Assembly: GCA_009787685.1 (NCBI GenBank) | Contig: WQSV01000041.1 | Location: 1 to 9,180, forward strand | DNA length: 9,180 nt | Reading direction: 5' to 3' | From: Bacillota bacterium | GTDB taxonomy: Bacteria > Bacillota > Clostridia > Christensenellales > Pumilibacteraceae | Shown: piece after piece, positions 1 through 6,113 of the stretch | Numbering within the stretch: the stretch's first letter is position 1 | How the letters are laid out: each line of letters starts with the position of its first letter | Translations under genes and position numbers: made by a program | The notes under the pieces: model-generated | What the model was told of the DNA's origin: nothing | The model's input: the letters and a program-made list of their open reading frames with translations, nothing else | Database searches by the model: none

Positions 1-1
1 T

Positions 2-1531
2 TAATAACATTCCAGATGTCAAAATGTCTTTTGGTTTGTGTTTTTTTCCTCGTTGTGAAATTTCTTTTGCTGGCACATCCAATTGAACTTTCAATTTCAC
101 AAGGTCAATATCAATTTTGTCGCCGTCTTTAACAAGAGCGATTTTTCCATCACGATATGCTTCTGGCATAACAGCTGAAACAAACATTCCATCCGATGAT
201 CCGCTCACTCTTCCGTCAGTGACAAGAGCAACTGTGCTAGATAGTCCCATTCCCTCGATTAGGGCAGGAAGTGAAACAAGTTCTCTCATCCCCGGCCCAC
301 CCATAGGTCCTTCATAGCGAACAACAACAACTGAACCTGCTTTTATTTGACCAGCATTAAGAGCGGCAATTGCGTCTTCTTCGCTGTCATAGACTTTTGC
401 TTTTCCAGAGAAAGATTGACTTGATTGACCATGTCTTTTGAGGAACGCACCATCTTCCGCGAGATTACCTTTCAAAATTGCAACACTGCCAATTTCAGAT
501 TTTGCTTCTTCAATTTTGTTGATACCTTTGTCGAATGCTTTTTCAAGAACTTCAATAAAAGGATTATTTTGATAGGTTAAAGCATTTGTGTCAAGGAGTC
601 CTCTTTCTTTGAGAGAAAGAAGCACCGACATTACTGAGCCCATTGCATGGAAATCACAAACTTTCGTTCCATAGTCGACAAGAACCGGAGTTTTGTCAGA
701 TATGGATTGAATAGTGTTGATGTCGAGTTTCGTCGCTTCAATTGCGTTTGCAAATGCAAGAAGGTGAATATAGATATCATGAGGAAGGCAAGTCGCTGCG
801 GCAAAAGTTATTGCGTTGATAATGCTTGCTCTTTTCATTATCATGCGCGGGGTTATGTCGTCTTTTATCATGTGAACGATTGCTCTTCCCGTTTCTCTTG
901 CAAGGTTCACTTTTTCAATGCCCTCAAAAGATGATGTTGCTGAACCTGTCACACACAGCCCTAGCGACTCAATAACACACGCCATTGCATGAGTTGAATC
1001 AAGAACATCTGATGGCGTCACTTCTTCTAATTTTTTCAACTCGTCAAGTGCGATTGAGCCAACAGAGACTTTTCCGACTCCTTTATAGATGTCATAAAGG
1101 CTTTCCTTTCTCTCGCCATATAGCGCTCCAATATTGAAGAAAATTGCTGGAGTGTTGATACGCAACGCCCCAAGCATGAAACCTGCTGAGACGATGTCAG
1201 AGTTTGTTATAAGAACTGCTCCATCATAAGCCGATGCTGAAAGTGTCGCTTCAACATTGTCAGCAATCACTTCACGAAGAGGAAGAGAATATTTTCCGCC
1301 AGCGTGTCCAAATTGAGCATGAGGATATATTGAGGACATGTTTACGACAATCGGCTCACCACCGCCCTCAATTATTCCTGCTTTCAAGCCTTCCAAAACT
1401 TTGTTTGAATAGATGAACGAAAAGTCTAGTTCTGAAATCGGATTCAAAATTGCAATGAGAGGCTTTTCTAGAGAGATTCTCTTTGAGGTGAAGTAGGTTC
1501 TTTGAGGTGAGTGCTGCAATGATGTTTTCAT
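2..1531 (-). CDS. IlvD/Edd-family dehydratase homologue lacking Fe-S and metal ligands; partial at left edge
   Basis: The reading frame is open for 510 codons from the ATG at 1529-1531 and leaves the window, so the C-terminus is missing. It aligns along its length with dihydroxy-acid dehydratase (IlvD, usually about 550-570 aa). Recognisable blocks are GH.GGKYSLPLREVIAD (about 75-91), the LRINTPAIFF strand (about 123-132), KAKVYDSEEDAI (about 377-388), RYEGPMGGPGM (405-415) and TDGRVSGSSDG (438-448). The Ser of the SG motif and the Glu of YEGP are kept. By recalled comparison with E. coli IlvD, the NCDK motif reads NSDI (110-113), the CPTCGSCSG segment is gone (about 170-178), DDG before MGH reads YPH, and GGSTN reads CLPHD (248-252). 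Cluster binding and normal dehydratase chemistry are therefore unlikely. The frame is intact, which argues against a simple pseudogene. An AAGGAG Shine-Dalgarno lies at 1545-1550. Family membership is confident; function is unknown. Confidence 0.85.
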   Translation of the reverse strand, partial: MKTSLQHSPQRTYFTSKRISLEKPLIAILNPISELDFSFIYSNKVLEGLKAGIIEGGGEPIVVNMSSIYPHAQFGHAGGKYSLPLREVIADNVEATLSASAYDGAVLITNSDIVSAGFMLGALRINTPAIFFNIGALYGERKESLYDIYKGVGKVSVGSIALDELKKLEEVTPSDVLDSTHAMACVIESLGLCVTGSATSSFEGIEKVNLARETGRAIVHMIKDDITPRMIMKRASIINAITFAAATCLPHDIYIHLLAFANAIEATKLDINTIQSISDKTPVLVDYGTKVCDFHAMGSVMSVLLSLKERGLLDTNALTYQNNPFIEVLEKAFDKGINKIEEAKSEIGSVAILKGNLAEDGAFLKRHGQSSQSFSGKAKVYDSEEDAIAALNAGQIKAGSVVVVRYEGPMGGPGMRELVSLPALIEGMGLSSTVALVTDGRVSGSSDGMFVSAVMPEAYRDGKIALVKDGDKIDIDLVKLKVQLDVPAKEISQRGKKHKPKDILTSGMLL

Positions 1532-1544
1532 TTTGGGTTGATTA

Positions 1545-1550
1545 CTCCTT
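1545..1550 (-). promoter_or_regulatory. Shine-Dalgarno of the IlvD-like gene
   Basis: The minus strand reads AAGGAG, 13 nt before the ATG at 1529-1531. The spacing is somewhat long, but no nearer in-frame start exists and the protein matches the family from its first 25 residues, which supports this start. Confidence 0.6.
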
Positions 1551-1565
1551 AAGTTTTATGATTTT

Positions 1566-1571
1566 ATTATA
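1566..1571 (-). promoter_or_regulatory. Putative -10 box for the IlvD-like gene
   Basis: The minus strand reads a perfect TATAAT, about 35 nt upstream of the ATG, which would give a leader of roughly 25-30 nt containing the AAGGAG. The -35 is poor: TTGCTT at an 18-nt spacing matches only the first three consensus bases. This suggests the gene has its own promoter rather than relying on read-through from the CPBP genes. Confidence 0.45.
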
Positions 1572-1602
1572 CTACGAAATTCAATTAAAAAGCAAGCAAA
1601 AA

Positions 1603-1725
1603 ATGCATAATTCACAATGCATAATTCAGAATTACGGTTAAAATTTGATTAAAATTGCCCTTAATTCTGAATTCGCTGGAACATTTGATCCCTTCACAAT
1701 TGGACATTATTATGCATTGTGAATT
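1603..1725. repeat. Heptad-unit inverted repeat between CPBP 1 and the IlvD-like gene
   Basis: The 17-bp sequence at 1609-1625 is the exact reverse complement of 1709-1725. A second pair, AATTCAGAATT at 1623-1633 and AATTCTGAATT at 1663-1673, sits inside it. Read on the minus strand the left arm is a run of 7-mers: CTGAATT, ATGCATT, GTGAATT, ATGCATT. ATGCATAATTCA also occurs as a direct repeat at 1603-1614 and 1617-1628. The right arm ends three bases from the CPBP 1 stop codon. No GC-rich stem with a T-tract is present, so it is not a standard terminator. Confidence 0.85.
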
Positions 1726-1728
1726 GAA

Positions 1729-2904
1729 CTAAACAACTAGTCCCCATACAAAGGTGAAAATTGTTGTTATTCCTGTTATTACTATTGCACCGATATAAAA
1801 TGCGTTGTCACGAAGCGAGGGGTTGTAAAGTTTCTCTTTTTCAACTTCCCCATGGACTTCTTTTTCTAAGCCAATTTCTTTTATTTCTTCGTTTGAATAT
1901 TCACCAACTAGTGCTACTTTTTTGTTCGTCACATCAAATCCTGAGTCAAGAAGAACTTGTTGTTTCTTTTCAAGTCGTTTCGTTGAATTGAGCATGAAAA
2001 GCAATGCACAAAGACCAAAATAAACAGCACAAATAATGACAAATAAAATATAGAAAACGAAAATATTAAGTCCTCCAATGAAGCTCCAAAAGTTGCCCAT
2101 GAACCACCATTCATAATGCGTTGCATAGGATAAATAGGTGCTGAACGCATTATTAATAAAGTGAATGATGATTGCTGGCCAAATAGTTTTGAGTTTGATA
2201 GTTATTGCGGCGAGCAAGATTCCCATCAAGAATGTGAAAAAAACTTGAGTGATATTTTGATGAAACAAGCCGAATGCAAGACCCATGAGCAGTATTGTGA
2301 CTGGGAATCTGAAACTTCCACGCATTGTGTTCATGAAACCACCACGCATTGTGAACTCTTCGCAAAAGCCCGGAAGAACGCCGATTAAAACTATATTAAG
2401 AGCAAACAATCCAAAGTTGAAGGTTTCGGGCATTGGGCTTCCACCACCGCCACCAGACCAACCAAGGACTTGAATAATGAGACTCCATGTTGCACTGACC
2501 CCAATAACAACAAAAAGTCCGACCCCACCAATTAAGATTGAAAGAAGGTAGTTATACCATTTTGTGTTTTTAAAATTTGTGAATTTCATTTGCTGACGAA
2601 AATTCATTTTGAGACCAAATTTGTAGAATAACATTGGCATTAGAACAAGGGCACCGACTTGAACTGGAACTGAAAAAAGAATGTCGACTATTGCGTCTTG
2701 AGCATAGGGCGAAAGATTGGTTGCTAAAATCAAAGGAGCAATTAGTCCAATTAAAATTCGCATAACAAGAAGCGAACACGCAACACAAAACATCATCACG
2801 CCAATGACGCGATAACGTTTTTGGTCGCTGACTCCGCCATTTTGACCCGCGAGTGGCAACAACTTTGGATTTTTTTTATAGAGAATGATATCGTTTGAGT
2901 TCAT
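1729..2904 (-). CDS. CPBP-family intramembrane protease-like protein, paralogue 1
   Basis: This is a 391-aa, multi-pass membrane protein of the CPBP (CAAX protease and bacteriocin-processing, Abi) family. The three signature motifs are present: CEEFTMRG (E182, E183, R187), FGLFHQN (H215) and HFINN (H248, N252), which form the presumed glutamate/histidine metalloprotease centre within the membrane. Hydrophobic segments lie at about 33-60, 70-95, 118-147, 165-180, 200-232, 240-258 and 275-305. Beyond the core is a charged stretch (about 308-362) and a final hydrophobic segment (368-391). Residues 150-157 form a glycine-rich loop before the catalytic EE. No Shine-Dalgarno is visible before the ATG at 2902-2904, but no better start is seen. 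It lies 270 nt downstream of a second CPBP gene with the same architecture, consistent with tandem duplication. The substrate cannot be inferred; related proteins act in prenyl-protein processing, bacteriocin self-immunity or membrane-protein scaffolding. Confidence 0.9.
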   Translation of the reverse strand: MNSNDIILYKKNPKLLPLAGQNGGVSDQKRYRVIGVMMFCVACSLLVMRILIGLIAPLILATNLSPYAQDAIVDILFSVPVQVGALVLMPMLFYKFGLKMNFRQQMKFTNFKNTKWYNYLLSILIGGVGLFVVIGVSATWSLIIQVLGWSGGGGGSPMPETFNFGLFALNIVLIGVLPGFCEEFTMRGGFMNTMRGSFRFPVTILLMGLAFGLFHQNITQVFFTFLMGILLAAITIKLKTIWPAIIIHFINNAFSTYLSYATHYEWWFMGNFWSFIGGLNIFVFYILFVIICAVYFGLCALLFMLNSTKRLEKKQQVLLDSGFDVTNKKVALVGEYSNEEIKEIGLEKEVHGEVEKEKLYNPSLRDNAFYIGAIVITGITTIFTFVWGLVV

Positions 2905-3174
2905 AGTTTTTGTTTTGTTTTCTGTGATTTCATCACTTTAATTTTTGAAGAATAAATTTGCAATTGCACTCGCCATTGCGAAAAAATCACGGGGGAAATT
3001 AGCCTTTAATCTTTTCGGGTTGATTCCTCGCGGTTTCATCGCGGTTTCATCAAGCTCAACACCTCGCAGTCTTGTTGCTAAAAAACTTTACAAATCAAAA
3101 TCATTAAAGCAATTCCTTTTTGAGAATTGAGAATGCGTTTCTTTCAGTTTTATTGCTGGATTGCTTCATTTTTG
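2905..3174. other. Gap of 270 nt between the CPBP genes, with less AT-rich core and open frames on both strands
   Basis: This is the longest gap between minus-strand genes and the only one without the heptad inverted repeat. Its middle (about 2985-3075) is visibly less AT-rich than the other gaps and contains the 11-bp tandem TCGCGGTTTCA twice (3028-3049). Read on the minus strand, one frame is open for about 49 codons after a TAA, ending at 2938; the part from the ATG at 3037-3039 is 33 codons (2938-3039) and begins MKPRGINPKRLKANFPRDFF. The plus strand is also open from a TTG at 2945 to 3130. Neither frame has a good Shine-Dalgarno. A small hairpin, GTGAT-TTC-ATCAC, lies at 2924-2936, and TTGAGAA is tandemly doubled at 3120-3133. 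It may be a small gene, a coding remnant or a dispersed element. Confidence 0.5.
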
Positions 3175-4182
3175 CTATCCTCCGTTTCCGAACACACCGA
3201 AGCCTGTTAAGAGACTCATTAGCCACATAAATGCACACACACCGATTCCAGCATAGAAGATGAGTCTGTCAAGACCGCTATCTTGGTTTTGCTGGATTTG
3301 AGCCTTGATTCTCTCTTCTTTTGTTTGTCCTTCCCCATGATTTGGTTGGACGGTTATTTTTTCTGGCGGTTTTGTTTTGAATAAATATTTGAACAAAAAG
3401 AAAAGAATGGCTCCGAATACCGCGGTTGTCACTGAGAATGTCAGAATAACCAACCATAATCTGTCCCCGTTGATGAAGTTGTCAATCCCAGAATTAATTG
3501 GGGTCATTGACATAATCAAGGCATAGGCATTCGAAATTGCGTGCAAAAAGATTGCTGGAAGAATGCTTTTTGTTCGAATTGTCAAGACACCGATAACTAT
3601 CCCGAGACCGAATTGAAAAATTGTTTGAGACGGATTCATGTGCATAAGAGCAAATGCAAATGCTGTGACTATGACGGCATATTTCGCCCCATATTTGTTG
3701 TGAAGACCTCCCATCAATCCACCGCGAACAAAAAACTCTTCGCAAACTGACGCAAAAACAATAATCAAAATCACTCCCAAAACAATAGTTGTCGGAGTGT
3801 TCATTTCAAGCATTGGCGGAGGAGTGTAGCCAATAGTTTGAAGGACTGCTTCAAATGCAAGGGCTGGCCCAAAGAATGTGAAAAGTGACAAAAGAGCAAT
3901 GACTGGAATCAAAAGCAAGATGATGAGATTGCTTTTGTTTCGCGACGGAGCAATGTCGAATTTATAGGAATATGGGAGTTGTGTTTTTCCTTTCAATGTA
4001 AAAATCAGAACAACTGCCAAAAGAACTACTTGCATGACTAGTGACGCAATCAGTTCTGACGGAGTGTGCCTTCCACCATGAGCAGAATAAATCACACTGT
4101 TCGCTATAAAATTTACTGCCAAAAAAGCAATAATCCCAACAAGAAAAATAATTGAAGATTTTTGGGCAGTTATTGGTTTCAT
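3175..4182 (-). CDS. CPBP-family intramembrane protease-like protein, paralogue 2
   Basis: This is a 335-aa multi-pass membrane protein. Counting from the ATG at 4180-4182, the CPBP motifs are CEEFFVRGG (E148, E149, R153), FALMHMN (H181) and HAISNAY (H214, N218). Hydrophobic segments lie at about 11-32, 45-63, 85-112, 132-147, 168-180, 190-202, 206-224 and 242-266, then a charged cytoplasmic-looking stretch (268-305) and a last hydrophobic segment (306-330). The order, the loop before the EE motif and the extra C-terminal segment match paralogue 1. An upstream in-frame ATG (4231-4233) would add 17 residues, but these are encoded by the intergenic inverted repeat, so I prefer the MKPITAQKSS start. 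Neither start has a visible Shine-Dalgarno. The enzyme class is supported by motifs; the substrate is unknown. Confidence 0.9.
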   Translation of the reverse strand: MKPITAQKSSIIFLVGIIAFLAVNFIANSVIYSAHGGRHTPSELIASLVMQVVLLAVVLIFTLKGKTQLPYSYKFDIAPSRNKSNLIILLLIPVIALLSLFTFFGPALAFEAVLQTIGYTPPPMLEMNTPTTIVLGVILIIVFASVCEEFFVRGGLMGGLHNKYGAKYAVIVTAFAFALMHMNPSQTIFQFGLGIVIGVLTIRTKSILPAIFLHAISNAYALIMSMTPINSGIDNFINGDRLWLVILTFSVTTAVFGAILFFLFKYLFKTKPPEKITVQPNHGEGQTKEERIKAQIQQNQDSGLDRLIFYAGIGVCAFMWLMSLLTGFGVFGNGG

Positions 4183-4187
4183 AATGA

Positions 4188-4258
4188 TTAAATATTGAAT
4201 GTTGAATAGCGACGAATAAAATATTTTCAACATAATTCAATATTAAATATTCAACATT
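4188..4258. repeat. Heptad-unit inverted repeat between CPBP 2 and walJ
   Basis: AATGTTGAATA at 4198-4208 pairs exactly with TATTCAACATT at 4248-4258, and AATATTGAAT at 4191-4200 pairs with ATTCAATATT at 4235-4244. Units on the minus strand include TTGAATA, TTTAATA and TTGAATT; on the plus strand TTAAATA, TTGAATG and TTGAATA. The right arm overlaps the walJ stop codon (TAA at 4257-4259), and the left arm ends only a few bases from the preferred CPBP 2 start. Confidence 0.85.
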
Positions 4259-4979
4259 AGTTTACTTGATAAAGTCCCGACATTCTGTCCGCTCCTGCGA
4301 CTTCGACTCGAACATCTTCCCCTTCGATTATGCCATTTTGGTAAAGGTGATCGACAACAGTTCTGAATGCGAGTTCTGGATAGTTATTGTTTTCAGACAG
4401 GTGAGCGAGTATTATTTGCTTGACTCCACTTTGAGCAAGAAACAAACACGCTTTTGCACAATCTTGATTTGAAAGATGTCCGCGAGACGATAAGATTCTG
4501 TTTTTGAGATGATTTGGGTATCTTGAATTTTCTCTGACCATTCGTTCATCATGATTTGATTCAATGACGACAATATCCGAGTCTGATATTTTTTTTAAAG
4601 TTTCATTTGTGATTTCACCCAAGTCAGTAAGGACGCTTATTTTTGATTTTTGATGGTGGACAGAAAAACCGTAACACTCAACATCATGGGGGACTTTGAA
4701 AGGAGAAACCAAGAGATCGCCGACGGTGAAATCTTGGGTGTCGCGCTTAACGATTGCTTTGTATTTTTCAATCAATTTCCCAACTCCGCTGACATGGTCA
4801 GTGTGGTCATGAGTTATTGTCAAATTCAAATTGTCTGCTCTCCTTCCCAAAATTTTCAAGCTTTTCTCAACCCTAGATAAAGGTATGCCACAATCTACCA
4901 AAAGAGAAGTCTTTTGTGTGCCAATGAAAATAGAATTTCCTTTTGATGAAGATGAGAGAGTGCATAGTGAAAGAGACAT
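4257..4979 (-). CDS. walJ: WalJ/YycJ-type metallo-beta-lactamase-fold hydrolase
   Basis: This 240-aa protein matches the short YycJ/WalJ branch of the metallo-beta-lactamase fold. It begins with the typical LSSSSKGNSIFIG segment (8-20) and LLVDCGIPLSRVE (26-38). Metal-binding motifs follow in order: THDHTDH (56-62, the HxHxDH signature), PHDV (H98), TDLG (D119), SNHDERM (H143), RGHLSN (H168) and LAHLSENNN (H193). All expected dinuclear-metal ligands appear intact. In Bacillus and relatives the gene sits in the walRK operon and is linked to cell-wall homeostasis and DNA damage or mismatch repair; here it follows the rpmH-jag block with no walRK in sight. The ATG at 4977-4979 is the natural family start, although the leader lacks a clear Shine-Dalgarno. 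Cellular role is by family association only. Confidence 0.9.
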   Translation of the reverse strand: MSLSLCTLSSSSKGNSIFIGTQKTSLLVDCGIPLSRVEKSLKILGRRADNLNLTITHDHTDHVSGVGKLIEKYKAIVKRDTQDFTVGDLLVSPFKVPHDVECYGFSVHHQKSKISVLTDLGEITNETLKKISDSDIVVIESNHDERMVRENSRYPNHLKNRILSSRGHLSNQDCAKACLFLAQSGVKQIILAHLSENNNYPELAFRTVVDHLYQNGIIEGEDVRVEVAGADRMSGLYQVN

Positions 4980-4996
4980 GATCTGTTATATGGGAC

Positions 4997-5053
4997 ATTG
5001 AATATGAAATAGAGAGTGATAGAAATATTTTAATCACCTATTGAATATTCAAT
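4997..5053. repeat. Heptad-unit inverted repeat between walJ and jag
   Basis: The 16 bases from 4997 match the reverse complement of 5038-5053 at 14 of 16 positions. Inside them, GTGAT (5016-5020) pairs with ATCAC (5033-5037), so the gap can form one long hairpin with a loop of about 12 nt. The right arm is itself a perfect 14-bp palindrome (ATTGAATATTCAAT, 5040-5053). It begins 7 nt from the jag stop codon. Confidence 0.8.
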
Positions 5054-5060
5054 TAGTTTT

Positions 5061-6002
5061 TTATTTTTTTGGAATAACAACAACCCTTCTGTTATTGTCA
5101 TTTCCTTCAGATTTCGAAATTACTTTTGGGTGATTTTCAAGATGAGTGTGGATAATTTTTCTTTCGCGATTGTCCATTGGCTCAAGAAACACTTTTTTTC
5201 CGATTCGAAGAGCTTTTTCGACTGTTTTGTCTGCGACTGATTTGAGAATATTAATTCTTTTTTGGCGATACCCTAGGGTGTCAAGAACAACCGAAGCGTC
5301 ATCTCCAGAGAACGCGTTTGCAAGAAGCTCAAGTGCCCCAAGTGTTTCTCCTTTGTATCCAATTGCAGATGCATCTTGGGTTTTTATTTCGATTTCGACA
5401 TCTTCTGCTATTTTAAATTCAACTTCTCCCTCAATGCCCATTTTTGAAATGAGTCCTTTAACATAGTCCGAAACTTTTTTCGCGTGTTCAGGAGTTGCTT
5501 TTGGTTTTTGTTTTTGATTTTGAGGTTGTTGATTTTGTTGATGCGTTTGTTTTATTGGTTGATTTTGTTGATGAGGTTTGTTTTGACTCTCATTTTTATT
5601 GTGTGGCTGGCGATTGTCTTGCCTTTGCTCATGTTTGTTGTTTAGGCGATTTTCATGCCTTTGTTCGTGCTTATTATGCGGGCGACTGAGGGATTCCACC
5701 CCTGCAACGTTTTGTTTTTCGTTATGAGACACATTTTTTTGCCTGTCATTGTTGTGAGCAACAGGTTTTTGTTGATTATTGTTGTGAGACTGCTTTTGTT
5801 GGACGGATAGTTTTTCATCTTTTTTTTGTTCGTTCAAAGGAGTGACTTTACCTTTTGCAATTAAAATTTTTGCACTCTTAAAAAACCCTCCATGAGAGAG
5901 AACTTGGACTTCAACTTGATCTATGGTGGCTCTGAGTCTCGTTAAACCTAGTTCAACTGCTTGCGCCACATCTTTTGCAACAACTTCGATTGTCTCGTTC
6001 AT
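5061..6002 (-). CDS. khpB: Jag/KhpB RNA-binding protein (Jag-N, KH, R3H) with long Gln/Asn/His linker
   Basis: This 313-aa protein has the three-part Jag architecture. Jag-N spans about 1-50 (IEVVAKDVAQAVELGL, ending GGFFKSAKILIAKGK). A low-complexity linker rich in Gln, Asn, His and Lys covers about 55-172. The KH domain (about 173-240) carries IGYKGETLGAL with the GxxG loop at 215-218, and the R3H domain (about 247-313) has RKIIH (281-285) and ends RRVVVIPKK. KhpB partners with KhpA in Firmicutes as an RNA chaperone affecting cell division, and is classically encoded next to yidC, as here. I chose the ATG at 6000-6002: a GTG four codons earlier lies inside the GGAGTG Shine-Dalgarno, and family members begin at this point. 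The linker is about 120 residues, longer than in compact Jag proteins, and contains internal repeats. Confidence 0.95.
   Translation of the reverse strand: MNETIEVVAKDVAQAVELGLTRLRATIDQVEVQVLSHGGFFKSAKILIAKGKVTPLNEQKKDEKLSVQQKQSHNNNQQKPVAHNNDRQKNVSHNEKQNVAGVESLSRPHNKHEQRHENRLNNKHEQRQDNRQPHNKNESQNKPHQQNQPIKQTHQQNQQPQNQKQKPKATPEHAKKVSDYVKGLISKMGIEGEVEFKIAEDVEIEIKTQDASAIGYKGETLGALELLANAFSGDDASVVLDTLGYRQKRINILKSVADKTVEKALRIGKKVFLEPMDNRERKIIHTHLENHPKVISKSEGNDNNRRVVVIPKK
5528..5676. repeat. Direct repeats in the jag linker coding region
   Basis: The 16-bp sequence GTTGATTTTGTTGATG occurs at 5528-5543 and again at 5558-5573, encoding HQQNQ twice. Two imperfect 36-bp units starting near 5609 and 5645 encode the 12-residue units KHEQRHENRLNN and KHEQRQDNRQPH. 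These look like tandem expansions that lengthen the linker between Jag-N and the KH domain. Confidence 0.8.
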
Positions 6003-6011
6003 AGTTAAAAA

Positions 6012-6017
6012 CACTCC
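6012..6017 (-). promoter_or_regulatory. Shine-Dalgarno deciding the jag start
   Basis: The minus strand reads GGAGTG, 9 nt before the ATG at 6000-6002. The alternative GTG start at 6012-6014 lies within this motif, so the ATG is the real start. Confidence 0.75.
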
Positions 6018-6024
6018 GTATTTT

Positions 6025-6109
6025 CAGTGAATAATGAATAGTTAATAGGATTTGTTGGATTGTTTTAAATTAATTTTAAACTGCACTATTCACTGTTTCG
6101 TTATTCACT
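6025..6109. repeat. Heptad-unit inverted repeat between jag and yidC
   Basis: AGTGAATAATGAA at 6026-6038 pairs with TTCGTTATTCACT at 6097-6109 (12 of 13). CAGTGAATA at 6025-6033 also pairs with the 3' end of CACTATTCACTG at 6084-6095. Units are of the GTGAATA/ATGAATA subtype. The right arm lies 4 nt from the yidC stop codon. Confidence 0.8.
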
Positions 6110-6113
6110 AAAT

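Noticed and set aside
647..934. A plus-strand open frame of 95 codons within the IlvD-like gene
   Set aside because: It lies antisense to a continuous conserved coding frame, has no family resemblance and is best explained as an antisense shadow.
2924..2936. The small hairpin GTGAT-TTC-ATCAC upstream of CPBP 1 as an operator
   Set aside because: Five-base arms occur often by chance in such DNA, and no second copy or overlapping promoter supports a regulatory role.
2945..3130. A plus-strand frame of about 61 codons in the gap between the CPBP genes, as a firm gene
   Set aside because: It starts with TTG without a ribosome-binding site, has an equally open frame on the opposite strand, and resembles no family I can name. 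It is kept only as a finding.
4183..4233. A 17-residue N-terminal extension of CPBP 2
   Set aside because: The extension is encoded entirely by the intergenic inverted repeat and precedes a start with a normal CPBP N-terminus, so it is more likely non-coding.
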